From the NCBI GenBank assembly GCA_947579605.1, contig OX388320.1, positions 558,001-622,000 on the forward strand: a stretch of 64,000 nucleotides of DNA, written 5' to 3'. The stretch is from Athripsodes cinereus (lineage: Eukaryota > Arthropoda > Insecta > Trichoptera > Leptoceridae). The notes below the pieces were generated by a model. It was not told the DNA's origin, did no database searches, and worked only from the letters and a program-made list of their open reading frames with translations. Both the position numbers and the translations under genes were made by a program. Of the stretch, positions 43,560 to 55,469 are shown piece after piece (the first letter of the stretch is position 1; the number at the start of each line of letters is the position of its first letter).

Positions 43560-44990
43560 CTTCGCAACAATTAAGTATGAATGTTTGTTATTATTTGCGT
43601 GTTTGGGAATCGAAAGTAGAAAATTTCTGTTGTTTATATATATGAACAATTTGAACAGCTCTATTTCCTCATAACAAGATCTCAAAAAAGCGCCATATTA
43701 GGTATGTGTCTTTCATCCGAAGCTCTCAGCAAAAATCTTCTAATTCCTCCACCCCGATATTGATAGATATTGCGTTACATGTTTAACTTAGAATGTAGAA
43801 ATATTCTTTATGTCAAGTTGTATAAAATTACATTTTCTAAACAGTCGAATCTTATAAAATTGAAATGAAAAATAAGAGAGATATTCGAATTTTGTAACAG
43901 TCAAAATTCAGTTAGTTTTGGTCTTTTCTGACATTATACTTCAAATGGATATATCCGATTTCGTTCCTAAACCACTCATTAGGTATGCGATTAATCGGAA
44001 AGTTGACAATTATAATAAACATGTAACTACCTAAACTATCAAGGCATTTCTTGAAAATGGGGTAGTCAACGGACTAACCATATATAATCAACATTTTCAT
44101 TGATATAATGGGTGTGAGCAGTTAATTAACAGTAAAATGACACTTATTTTAACAAAAAAACAAATATTCTTCTAATGAAATGTCTTCTAGCAAAGATAAC
44201 GTAATTTGGCATAATTGTAATAAAAAGTTTAGAGTACTTAAAATATAAAAAAAACGTACATATTACTTTTATGTGAGATAAAACTTACAAATTATTGTCC
44301 ATCACAATCTATTTTAAACGTTCATTAAACATATCTTCACAGATAATTGGGATAGGTATAAATATAGTTTTTGCATGTTATTTTAAAAAAAAAAACACTG
44401 TAAAGAAGTAATTTATAAAATAATTAATTAATCTCTTGCAACAAAAATAAACAAAATTATTAATAGCTGAATAAAAATGTTCAGAATTCTTAAAATTTCA
44501 AGTAGGCGATATCATCTTGATCTTTTAAATCCAACCCTTTCAACTTTATTCTCCTTTATTATTATACTTTTTCATTCACATTTTTAAATCTGTCATTTCA
44601 TTCAGCTCTTCAACTTTTAAAAACGAAAAAAAGAAAAACGATTCAAGTTATTCAGATTTTTAATTCATTTCACTATTTACATCTCTTAAGGCATTCAAAT
44701 TATGTGAACCTATATAAAAAAAGCATTCATAATAATATACACCTCAAAAACTTTATACTCTCACACTCGGACTCACAATCACAGAATAATTGTTATTTTT
44801 ACTGTCTGGCTAAATGACACCTTACAAACAAAGATTAGCGTTGTTCCGACTTTATATCTAGTTAAGATTGCTCCCAGTTATCGACTGTTTTTGGCGCATT
44901 TTGACCATAAAACAACAACTGCTGTTTGACCATAAAACAACAACTGCTGTTTGAAAAATTGGACTTTATTTATATTGACAAATATTTTGG
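43560..44990. other. AT-rich region; small repeats only
   Basis: A diverged fragment of the TAG-tailed repeat may lie at 44035-44080 (AAATGGGGTAGTCAACGGAC, minus). A 25-bp exact tandem duplication is at 44903-44952 (ACCATAAAACAACAACTGCT). No gene is recognised. Confidence 0.4.
44903..44952. repeat. Exact 25-bp tandem duplication
   Basis: Two identical adjacent 25-bp units starting at 44903 and 44928. Confidence 0.95.
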
Positions 44991-44999
44991 ATATTTTGA

Positions 45000-45055
45000 G
45001 GCGTGTATAAGAAACTGTTTGAATGTGGAAGAATAGTTAAGTATAATTGAGAACC
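45000..45055 (+). pseudogene. RTE-like LINE fragment, 55 bases
   Basis: GCGTGTATAAGAAACTGTTT and GAATGTGGAAGAATAGTTAA match 17566-17620 of the ATAG-tailed LINE. Too short for more. Confidence 0.5.
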
Positions 45056-45059
45056 TTTT

Positions 45060-46975
45060 TTTCTAACTAAACATGAGTAGTAGTTAGCCAGGTCTATACT
45101 TGCTTGTTTTTCGAATACTTAGTATATTATATTCTATATTTAAATAATTTTCTTTTAAATATGATGTCGTCAAACATGTCTGAATAATTTAACTTTTTTA
45201 TTCATTTCAAGAAATATTTTGTTTTATTTAGTTACACGATGCGAGGTTGGGTCGTTGTTTACTTTCAAATCTTACATTGATGGAAATAAAATGTATCAAG
45301 TTTTTTGGCACCATATTATTAAACTGTCTCTACTCATTTCTGCTTGTATTAAAAGGCCGTAGATTTGTCTTATTATTAATTCCTAAAAAGCCTTTCTTCG
45401 TTTTCGTGTTATGTGTGCCTGATAATTTTTTTCCTTTACTTCTTTTGCTAAAGCTTTGACGAACTTTTTTACAAGAGTAGGTATGCTGTATTTTTATTTC
45501 ATTTAATAACTGTTTGGTAAAAGCTATCTGGAATTATTTTTATTAGTTATTAATGTCATAATTATAAATTTCGCCGTTCAACTTGTTTTTTGGTATTGTG
45601 TTTTTTTGATAGGTGTTGTAATTATATTTTTAATTCACTTCCAAGTATTAAATCCTGACTAGAAATGTAAGGGTTTCCTATTATTTGGGTATTGTTCATC
45701 CAACTAAAGAATTTAACGGACTGATTCGTCTCCTATTAATACACATTTTCTAAAAATAAACATAATTAATACATAAAGTAATTAATACATACCTGTTCTA
45801 CGATACAATGTTGGCATTAAAAATGTGGTTTGTTTAGTTTCTGGAAATTCAACCATAATTTCATGAAATTATAAACTTGTAAATTATTCCAAATAATTGA
45901 TATTTTTTTGATATTATCGAAATTTACATTATAAATACTTCATTCCCTTTTCAACATGTCACATTCTTTCCTATGAAAGCAAAAATAATATAAGACAATG
46001 GTTAGCTAGAATATGTATATTTGTGTACAACATTTTTTAGTCAAAATTACAATATGGAGAAAAGAGCATACGCGTACGTGAAAACGTTTGCAAAGAAATG
46101 TGAAATACCTCATGACATTTCATACATACAATCCTCCACAACAATAACATACTAAAATAGCACAGCATGTGTGCGGTTATGTGAGGATGATTTCCTGCTG
46201 AAGACTTCTTTTATTATTTATTCCATCACAATGGATAAAGGTGAAAGAAGAGTTTATTTCGTTTTCATACTAAATTTCTTTCAGAAATATTTCCAAACGT
46301 TTCAGCAATTTTACATACATACTTACTATGAAATTTTCGTTTTCAAATTGTGACACTCTATTCCTTACATTATCTACTGCCTATCTTCAAGGTGGCAGGT
46401 TCTTGAAAACGTAGATACGAAAAATATTATTATGTCAGTTTATTTCATATTGACATGTTTTTGAATAAGAAAATTTACGTCTATGAGAAAAGTATGAGGT
46501 TCCCTAAAAAAACTGTCAAATTCGGACAACAACAGATATCATTTTGTTACATTCAGTAGTCTTATGTATGGTTTATTTATCATTTATTTATTGTCAGAGT
46601 CACAGGTATTTGTAGATTATATTTCTATCCTTTTTTGTTATTTACTGACATATGCCTGTAAGTTTTTCTTTGTGAGAAAATAAGTCAAAAATAGACAGAG
46701 CTACTTTTCATTCTTTATTATGTGATATGTACCTACATGTTTGTGGATGAAAGTAAATTGATATTTATTTTTTATATGTGTGTGTTCATTTTAAATACTT
46801 AACTACTTTTTTATATATACCTACTTAAATGATCGCATGATCTATTTTAAATAAAGCTATTATTTATTCAAAGCTGGGATAACTACAAGGCATAGCAATA
46901 CAAGAATGAAATTGTGTCCTATCCATTGATTTATGAATGAATAAAGAAGCAATCCAAATGTTTCTTGGTACTTTG
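45060..46975. other. AT-rich region without recognised genes
   Basis: Frames of 60-70 codons (45247-45459, 46171-46353) show no motif. No terminal repeats were found. Confidence 0.35.
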
Positions 46976-46984
46976 TTTATTTGT

Positions 46985-47230
46985 TTTCTTGGTGTATACC
47001 CTTACGTCATATCCTAAGTGGTGTAGGCAGAGAGAACAGAACGCCATTTTGGCCTATCTTTACATATTTCTTTCACTTTTTCCACATTCATGGCATTTGT
47101 CATACCTGCAAGCAGATTTCTCTTAGTCAGCACGCAGTCATCCTTGAGAATTTGATTCACATGTTCCAGCCACGTAGTTCTTGAACATCCTTTATTTCAC
47201 ACCCCCTTCTTTCAGATGTATACACTTCTT
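46985..47230 (-). pseudogene. RTE-like LINE 3' end, diverged copy
   Basis: Minus strand contains residues NQILKDDCVLTKRNLLAGM, MNVEKVKEICKDRPKWRS and VLSAYTT, matching QILKDGRVLSKRN, EEAKEVCKDRSNWRS and VLSAYPT of the 17-kb copy. The upstream GRP region is frameshifted and the ATAG tail is lost. Confidence 0.75.
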
Positions 47231-47239
47231 CATCATTTC

Positions 47240-48535
47240 TTCATTCATTCACTTCACTTATCCAATTATTTTTTTTGTAACAATTCAAATAGTAATCTAA
47301 ATTATAAATCATCACAGAATAGATCTAAAAATAAATATACTCTCATCAGTTATTAATAATAATCTATGTTATTATACATATATTTCTATTTATCGTTTAT
47401 TCTGATGCGGACGAATGTATCTGCTACTTGGACAAAAACGTAAGTTTCAAAAGAATGAAATGTAAAACCTTTTCAGAAATGTTCAGCATCCTTTTCACTT
47501 CAACTAAGCTGCTGTATATGGCGATCCTAAAAAGGTTACTCCAGCGATACATTATTCCATACTCACTAAATATTATACCTGGTGTTATTGGTGAAATATT
47601 TTGAAATGAAACAAAATAATGACTGAACTTATAAAGCACAACTTTCCCACTTTTGAAAAAGAATTTTGTTTAAATGAGATCGTATAAAATATTATTGGTT
47701 TCCAAGGGGATTAGCTACCAATTTAGATTTGATTTTTTAAAAACAATGTTAAGGCACTTTACTAAGAATTCTTGTTATTTTTTTTAAATAATATGGAGTT
47801 TACTAAGCAAATTAGAAAAAATATAACGAGATTTTTTTTTAAATACAATATTCTTTTTTCTTTTCTTATTTCAATTTTAGTGTAATCATTATATTGTTTT
47901 GGAAGTAAGGTCTTCTATTTATCAATTTTCCTGAGGTTTTTGGCATTCACAATATGATTTTTACATGACATGATAATAAAATGCAAAGTGTCGAAACCAG
48001 TCGTAGACCTTTCAAAATTTAAGGTAATATTTATGAGCTTTACAAATAACCCTTTATAACCAGTCTATTTAAATTTAATTTTTTCTAATGAACGAGAACA
48101 AGGTTTCGATCTTAATTAATAAAATTCAAACAAGTATTCACACAATTCAGTGCGTCTTGTCTCTGACAATTACAATTTCCAATTCTATTTTGTTCACCCG
48201 TTCAAGCATTTTTTAGCAATTCCTATTAAAAATATTTTAGAACTTATACAAGATTTGATACAATGAAACATCCAAAAGGACGAATAGACATTATTATATT
48301 ATTGTGTATATTGTACAATATCTCATGTTGTGTGTGAGAGTATATTATGAATATCTACATAATACCTACCCTTACTCGGACAAAGTTGTTACAAGTTTAA
48401 AATTATGTCCATTCCTGATCCTACGGAAGACATATTTCAGCGGAGAAGGTCTGAATACAGTATAGGTAGGAGTCCTGTAGAATAAATCCTTATTATTTCA
48501 CCAGTGGAGTATTATTTACTCAAGAAATATACATC
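47240..48535. other. AT-rich region without recognised genes
   Basis: Nothing supported; the 71-codon minus frame at 47424-47639 lacks motifs. Confidence 0.35.
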
Positions 48536-48537
48536 TT

Positions 48538-48635
48538 CAACTACTACTACTTCTACTATATCATCACGGCATATCTCACGATTGGGATAGCCAACTGATC
48601 AGCTGCATTGTAATGAACATGCAAGCTGTTCTTTC
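48538..48635 (-). mobile_element. TAG-tailed SINE-like repeat, 3' end
   Basis: Minus strand: ATGCAGCTGATCAGTTGGCT, ATCCCAATCGTGAGATATGC, CGTGATGATATAG and an imperfect TAG array (48540-48556). Confidence 0.75.
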
Positions 48636-48840
48636 CTGTAATAATACTTCATGGTTTATCGTAATATATTCTTGTTTTATAATCAGCTGCGATATTTTAA
48701 CTGAAATAAAAGTTTTAGACATTAAAAAGCTATTATTTGTAAAACTTCTTGAACAAAAACATCAAACTTCTTAAATCCATGGTATGCTTCCCATCCTGAA
48801 TAGCATAATTCATACTCTCACCATCCCAATATAGTAATTA

Positions 48841-49086
48841 TAATTATAATTAACATGTATATACAATTCACACAGACCGAGCTAGTCCCACATTAAGATA
48901 TGAATCTTGTATTGTGGGTACTAACACGACGATACACATATACAATGCACTATCACATATACATGTAACACCCAGACCCAGGACAATCTGAAAAAGGTAA
49001 TTCTTCATTTTGCCCTGACCGGGAATCGAACCCGGGACTTCGTGACTTAAAGGCAAGTGTGTTAGCCTCCGCGCCACACCGGTCGT
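48841..49086 (-). mobile_element. tRNA-derived SINE copy C, full-length head
   Basis: Minus strand begins CGACCGGTGTGGCGCGGAGG (A box), then CACTTGCCTTTAAGTCACG, B box GGTTCGATTCCCGG, and the common tail to GCTCGGTCTGTGTGAATTG. Its tail is a degenerate TTAA/TAAT run. It is inverted with respect to copy D 700 bp away. The 95-codon minus frame crossing it is incidental. Confidence 0.9.
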
Positions 49087-49788
49087 CAAGGGCAACTTGC
49101 ATATATATAACGTGCTCGTTTGCTTGTGGGAGCCTTTACCTACTACCCTGGTCACCTTCCTTACTTGTGGAATAATATGTCTTGATAGAATAATAATATA
49201 GATAAGTTTTGTATATAACTATGAACATACTAAAATATATATGTGTGTCAATTTCATACTGAGAATGATGCCTACATAATTCCAGGGACGCTCATCATCC
49301 TTTCGTCCCTTATAAGTAGCTACTTTAATAATATAATCATTACATTATATTATATGTATTATTATATTCATGAGATCTACATCACATTGTGTATTATATA
49401 AAACTACCCTTTTAATAATATAATGTTTTATGTCTGACACGTATAATCTTTTAAATAAAACAAACGATATTTAGTTGGTAATACTTGAATATATTTTATA
49501 ATACCTATTTGTTTTTAGTATTTTAAATTTTCTTCTGATTTATTATCATCCCTAAATCACTCGCAAACGAGTGAATGGCATTGAAAATGAAAGAATAGAA
49601 TGTTAGTTTAATATTTCATGTAAGGAAATTGATCACAATAATTAATAAGTTATATTGAAGAGATTTGTATTAGTTTTGATTGTGAATAAATTATAATCAT
49701 AATATCAAGCAGCTTCCGTCGCGTGGTACGCAGAGGATTGAGGATCCTTTTCTCCTGTCATTGCACACGCTTTTTGCTTCCATCTCAT

Positions 49789-50030
49789 CGTCGGCCGGTG
49801 TGGCGCGGAGGTAACGCTCTTGCCTTTGAGTCACGAGGTCCCGGGTTCGATTCCCGGTCAGGGCAAAGTGAAGAATGACCTTTTACAAATTGTCCTGGGT
49901 CTGGGTGTTACATGTATATGTAGTGCATTGGATATGTGTGTATCGTCGCGTTAGTACCCATAATATAAGATTCATCTTAGTTTGGGACTAGCTCGATCTG
50001 TGTGAATTGTCTATGTATGTATGTTATGTT
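49789..50030 (+). mobile_element. tRNA-derived SINE copy D, full length
   Basis: CGTCGGCCGGTGTGGCGCGG, GGTAACGCTCTTGCC, then the B box GGGTTCGATTCCCGG, TGTCCTGGGTCTGGGTG, TGTGTATCGTCGCGTTAG, TTTGGGACTAGCTCGATC and a short TATG/TTATG tail. It is the best reference copy. The head resembles a tRNA with a 3' body of unknown origin. Confidence 0.92.
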
Positions 50031-50089
50031 AAATGTAATTTCTCATACATGCTATTTTGTTCCTTGTACTCTGCACTCATTCATATTTG

Positions 50090-50290
50090 GGAATCTATGC
50101 TGCATGGTCTAACCATTTAATCCTCGGCTGGTTATGTCTGGCCGAGTACACTTTATCTTAGCCATACATATTTATTTTTTGTCACTCTGTCCTCAATCAT
50201 TCTTCTCACTTGCCCAAACCACTGTAACTTATCTACATACATCTTTACACAACCTTTCATTACACATTCTTCTCTTATAACACTGTTACG
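50090..50290 (-). pseudogene. Degraded RTE-type LINE C-terminus
   Basis: Minus strand: VIREECVMKGCVKMYVDKLQ, WFGQVRRMIEDRVTKNKYVW, then stops. The pattern DKLxWFGxVxRM followed by a basic TKxxY corresponds to LRWFGHVERM and MTKRIY in the 17-kb LINE, but is more diverged and could be another RTE subfamily. Confidence 0.65.
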
Positions 50291-50591
50291 CACCTATTCA
50301 ATCTCTGAATTTTTTTATTAAAATAAATCAGATTTTTTTTCATTTCATTCTAACCATTATGTACTTCCTATATATTTTTACCCAACCTTGGAGTACATCA
50401 CAAATTATTCGTAAATTCCTTTTGAGGCTATTTTTCATTTAGATAAATAAATTCAACCCAATTTTTCTCAATTGAAGTCAAACCAATATTCTCTTAAAGT
50501 AAATTCTAGTGATTTTAAAAGGTCACTCAATATAAATATATATCGATAAAAGACATAAATACTAAGATATATTTTTCTCTTATTTTTCCAG

Positions 50592-50729
50592 GTAAGTTTC
50601 ACTACGGAATCACGGTGTTGTATTTTCCAGTTTCCATCTTATACATCAGAACACGCCCCAGTGACTCCGATCCAAGTTAGAACTGGTTCTGCTAGAACTA
50701 AACAACCTCACGGAAGAACGGCTCTGTAA
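50592..50729 (+). CDS. Candidate terminal coding exon of a host gene
   Basis: A strong pyrimidine-rich acceptor (ATATTTTTCTCTTATTTTTCCAG, ending 50591) is followed by 46 codons with no stop: VSFTTESRCCIFQFPSYTSE, HAPVTPIQVRTGSARTKQ, PHGRTAL and TAA at 50727-50729. A second acceptor-like CAG at 50630 is in frame, giving a shorter alternative exon of 33 codons with the stop. The stretch is richer in G and C than its flanks and is not one of the repeats seen here. The end -TAL would fit a class I PDZ-binding motif. The gene is not recognised; earlier exons would lie upstream, possibly far. This rests on splice pattern and composition only. Confidence 0.45.
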   Translation, partial: VSFTTESRCCIFQFPSYTSEHAPVTPIQVRTGSARTKQPHGRTAL

Positions 50730-51060
50730 CTTGGTAATGGATTTATCTTGTTAGCAACACTATCTATTAGTTCCCGCAAATGTTAAAGCACCAAGCTGTT
50801 GCAGATCTTTGCGTAAATTTTTATTTCGGTTTGGAAGATAATGTACGTTTATAAAATGCATTTACGGAAAAATTTTGTTAAAAGCATTTGAATTGCGCTT
50901 TTTATTAAAGTTTTAATTTAATTTCACATATTATTATTGATTCATACTTTATTTATGTTTGTTTATTTATTATAGTAAATTTTTGAATATTTTTTTAATA
51001 CCTTTGTCATGAGGGAAAATATAAGAGCCCAATAAAAATAGGGGAAATGAACTATATAAT
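50730..51060 (+). other. Possible 3' UTR after the candidate exon
   Basis: AT-rich sequence with ATTAAA near 50904 and AATAAA near 51033 (AGCCCAATAAAAATAGGGG). Assignment depends entirely on the exon at 50592 being real. Confidence 0.3.
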
Positions 51061-51065
51061 TGTAT

Positions 51066-51220
51066 AAATGGAAGAAAACACAGTTTGCTTTAGTTTTACT
51101 TTATATTTAATTATATAGTGACCTGGTTTCAACATACAAAGTCATTACCAAACGAAACCAGGTCTCTTTATAATTAAATTTGAAGTAAAACAACATCTTA
51201 TTCTGTTTTCTTCCATTTAC
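51066..51220. mobile_element. Fold-back element FB5
   Basis: Arms 51066-51130 and 51154-51220 share AAATGGAAGAAAACA at the outer ends and GACCTGGTTTC at the inner ends. Minus strand: AATGACTTTGTATGTTGAAA, CCAGGTCACTATATAATTAA, then AAACTGTGTTTTCTTCC. It follows the family order, with TGAC in place of CTGANGA and the core hairpin weak. Confidence 0.75.
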
Positions 51221-51224
51221 CCAT

Positions 51225-52925
51225 AGACATGGAGATTTACAAAATATACGTGAACTCAATCAATGTATTTAATTGCATTTAAATTATTCAGCATGATTTA
51301 TCAAAATGAAAAAAAAAAATATACCTTTTACTGCTGGAAATATGCTTCATTATTCTATTTGTCAGCTAGGAAATATAACTGAATTTTATGAAATTTCAAA
51401 GTGAGTGAGTCGAATCAAATCTATCTTTATTTGAAACAATACAATATGTATTGAAATATATTCTATCAATAAATATAATAGGAGTTCTTATTGTATAATA
51501 ATAATAATGATAAGCGGAAGTAAATTGAAATACCATTATAATACGGAACATTTGTAACATCTTCATTTATAGAAGCATCAGCATTTGAATTTATAACGAC
51601 CGGGAGAACTGCTCATTTGCCGTTGACCGCAAATTCATGGTCGGTGGTTATACCAACTCTATTCTATACGTACTTTTGAATTCTATTCTGTTATGCAAGT
51701 TTCTTGATTCTGTGAGGTAAACTCTGAATTCCTCTGAACATCTCCATTCCATCAGATAACTATGGTATATATAATAATTAGTGGTTGAATGATAGAATAC
51801 CTCTTGGTCATTACAATTGTTCATTTTAGATTGTTGTATCCAAATCCAAGTACATTATATTATTTCTACTGAAGTGTGCAGATACATCATCGCGTTTGTT
51901 TGAAAACAAAGTAAGAAAAACATCTGTGCTACGGAAATTCATTTGAGAGATTTGTATGATTTTTATATGAGGTAATTGAAAGTTTGATTGTTTTATATTA
52001 TAATTCTAATCCCAATATAAGTTTTGTGCCTTTATATAAAAGTTTTACAAATGTACGTAGGAATTATGAGTAGTCTCATTGATTCATTTCAATTATTCAA
52101 TTGTTAAGTGTATTTATTTACTCATTTTCTCAACTCTGACTTTTTAAAAACCCTTTATAAAGGATTGTGGTAAAATTTCTTTTACGGATAGACAAGTTTC
52201 GTCAGACTTGATCTTTGTACGCATTACATTACCTATCTTTAGGATTTGAACTCGAATACTTATGCTTACAAATTCTTCAAACTTTTGTCCCTATAACCAC
52301 AATATTATTCGTTGGGTAAAACTTTCAATACAGCCTACAGCTTAGTTGTAGTAGATTCATTATGATAATAGTACACAATAATTATTATCTTTTATGGGTA
52401 TCTCATTATTTATAATTTGCTCAATTCATCAAACAGTGACTTATAATGAAGATCGCAACATTATTATTATTATATATTAAATTTCATTGAAATAAATGTT
52501 GGGATTAAGGAAAATAATAATAATGATAACGAATTAATATAATTGTTGAGCGATTAGTAATTTTATTATTTCATATTACAACTTCTTGGAATTGTTCCCC
52601 TTGTGTTTATCATACGTATAATGTGGTTTATAATAAAGATGTTAATTGCTTTTGATTACTATCAGCGTTTTCATTATTTAGCATACATATAATATGTACA
52701 ATGTCGTACTCAAAGCGGAGGGAGGCAAGCATTTTCCCCTCCTGGGATCTAGGAAATTTAAAAAAGTAGCTAAATTTATTATTAAAGTATAGATTAATGA
52801 TATTGAAGCTTCCTGCCTCGAAACCAGATCCAAATTCATATAATGAATTGGAAAATTTTGCGACAAAAAGAGGGGCAAAAATAAAATAAAAAATTGGTTT
52901 TGTCTTAAATTCCAATAAAAATGAG
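51225..52925. other. AT-rich region; one GC-richer patch
   Basis: A short patch near 51597-51655 (CGACCGGGAGAACTGCTCAT, TTGCCGTTGACCGCAAATTC) stands out in composition and has an open frame of about 39 codons, but no splice sites were convincing. The 95-codon minus frame at 52628-52915 has no motif. Confidence 0.35.
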
Positions 52926-52931
52926 ATTGTT

Positions 52932-53118
52932 AATCATCATCTCTGTTGACCGTGATCGTGGCCAGGATCGTGACCATCATACTTCGTTCTGTAGACCATC
53001 TGTCTCCACCTTGAGCGATCCTCCGTCATGTGCAAGGACCCGTGTAGTGAACTCTGTGTGGCCTCCTTAATTTGGTCGCTCCATCTTGCTGGTACTCGGT
53101 CCCTTCTACGCCTCGAGA
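52932..53118 (-). pseudogene. RTE-type LINE C-terminus, GAT-tailed
   Basis: Minus strand: RRDRVPARWSDQIKEATQSS, LHGSLHMTEDRSRWRQMVYR, TKYDGHDPGHDHGQQR and a stop, then GATGATGATTAACA. RxPxRWxDQIK followed by AxDRxxWR is the usual C-terminus of RTE-type polyproteins. It differs from both the 26.7-kb and 17-kb families, so it is a third RTE-like lineage. 5'-truncated just upstream. Confidence 0.75.
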
Positions 53119-53124
53119 TGGTTA

Positions 53125-53545
53125 AAGGTAAGAGTAAAAAAAGTTAACATATATTTAATAAAAAAACTGATGTAAGCCGTTGCCTCTCTTAGAAAACATC
53201 CTGGTTATGCCTTTGATCTTGTATCTTATAAAAAGATTGTAATATTTTCGGTTTGACACAACAGATGTTCAGCATATGACATTTTAATTATCTCATCACA
53301 TGTGGAAGACAATAATATGTAATTAACTGTTTACTTCTGTAGTAGTAGATGAATGTTAATTAAACTCTTGTATGGCAATGAAAGTCAGTTAGAAAAATAT
53401 TTTTTCATATTAACTCAGCAAAAATATTAGAAGCTGATTCTGAAGATTCTATTTTATAGTATAACTGTATTTCCTTGTTTTTATTGTTGGTTTTGTTTGT
53501 CTTAATTTTGTTTTAGTTGCTTCGATTTTTTTTGTATTGTGGTAA
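53125..53545. other. AT-rich region, nothing recognised
   Basis: No gene or element end could be supported. Confidence 0.35.
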
Positions 53546-53552
53546 TATATTG

Positions 53553-53680
53553 GGTTAGTTGGAAGATATAGCGTCCCTGCGATTAACTCGCCCACTATGC
53601 AAATTATTCATATATACCATATTGTAATTTAATTATTTTTGTTTAAATATTTTGTACAATAAAGTTTATTATTATTAATT
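53553..53680 (+). mobile_element. LINE 3' UTR, GCGATTAACTCGCC family
   Basis: GGGTTAGTTGGAAGATATAG, CGTCCCTGCGATTAACTCGC, CC and TGTACAATAAAGTTTATTAT match the copies at 27765 and 36410. Ends in an ATT array. Confidence 0.6.
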
Positions 53681-53689
53681 TAGGAGGAC

Positions 53690-54865
53690 TTTTGTGATCT
53701 ACATTGCACTTAATAATGATTTTTGTAATATTTATTGTGTTGACTGCTTGTTCCTTTTGAAAGTAAATAAGAAAAGTTTGTAGGTTCTCAGTTCACACTT
53801 AATATATTAAATTTCAATATTTGATACTCGGAGTCACTTTCAAAAATGCTTCTAATGTCATAATAAGCAGCTTATTCTAGAAATGTCAAAACATTTATAT
53901 ATTAACATGCGTCATTTTGAATGTCTATCAATGATATATTGGGATACTTGAATTTCGAGTTTATGGTTTATAGAGGTCGATGTATTAATTGTATAATCTT
54001 TTTTTGCTTAGAAAATAGTATTCTTGCTTAAAGTTTTATTCTTTATGTGTTAATATATATAGAAGTGCAAGTTCCTTACGTTTCTTCGGACACGTTGTTC
54101 TGTTCGTACGAATTGAATGCGAATAAAACGAACTTTATAAGTCCATTTCCAAAGCTTAAGTAGGTATTACCCTCATATCTTTGAATACCTTTCTCAACAA
54201 TAAACACGAACCTCATTCACACAAAGCATATAATAATACCTAATACGTAAATAAAATAAATCTCTACTTGTCATTTTATCAACAGCAGTAAACACCTGTA
54301 TTTATTTATTCATCCTTTTGTTGGTATGTTAGCATACAAATAATACAAACAAATAATACACCCGAGCAACATTAGGATATAAAGATTTTGATGATAATAA
54401 TAATAATATTTTATTTGATGTAAAGCGATTCGAGATTTTTCCAGATATTTTGTTGTTGTTGTGCTGTAAAAGAACCATCATATTAAATATAAGTTGCTCT
54501 TAAACTCGGCTTTGTTCAGAAAATAATAAAGAAAATACATCGTAGATGTGCTTCAGTAATATCTTATATATCATATTTATTCATACTTTCTTTACTGTAT
54601 ATTTATCCATTTATTTATATTACACATTGTTGTTTATGCATTTTACCCGTTAAGTGTCAGTATGTGAAATATTCATGATTTCATTATGAAAATACCTAAT
54701 GCTTATTAGAGCTGGTGGGGTGTTCGGTAAATAAATGGAAAAATCTTGGATTTGAGGAAGGTCTATTATTTGTATCAGGTTGTTGATTTTCATGATATAA
54801 GCTGTAGTTTATTGTGAGAATACTCAGGGTGCATTTTTAAAACAAAACTTATTCCTTATAAGGTC
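53690..54865. other. AT-rich region without recognised genes
   Basis: Nothing supported. A weak relative of the repeat at 24575 starts just downstream (GATTTAAGCCAGCCAGGCT near 54902). Confidence 0.35.
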
Positions 54866-55469
54866 GAAGACCTAAATACGGCATAAAAGATTGCCACATG
54901 GTGATTTAAGCCAGCCAGGCTACCCGCTGTCATCCTGTTATGAGGACAAAAGTTTTGTTTGGAAGAGCTGATTAATAAAGAGATATTCAAATATGAAAAG
55001 GAGTCTTTAATAACTTTCCAATTACTTATTTTGTAAAGATGTTCATCGACGATATATAAACAAACACGAGAAAGGACTCAGATATTTCTACATCAATTAT
55101 TGATATTGTACCTACTGAATGCGTTCCGAGTCCTTTTCAAAGGGCAAAAAGTGTGTTCACTGTTTTTTTTTTATATTGGATAGCCATTAAATAGGAATGC
55201 TACTACAGGACTGATCCTAAATGATCCTTTTCCTTTCTTTACTTTCACCTTCAGTTGTGAGCTTCCCCTGAGTATTCTTCCTACATTATTTCTCGTCTTT
55301 CTTCCTCAATACTTTCTTCTCCCTTCCTTTATACAACTGTTAACTCACCTTCTCTATACAACTGATATACCGAGCAATATCTATTTATATTAGCGGTGAA
55401 AATAATAATGATTTATTCGGATAACGGATTGTATATATTTGGCCAGATTTTAAGTAGGTTGATTTAGTT

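Noticed and set aside
49789..49865. A functional tRNA gene
   Set aside because: The A and B boxes are good, but the same segment with a common 130-base tail occurs four times, with truncation and microsatellite tails. That is a SINE.
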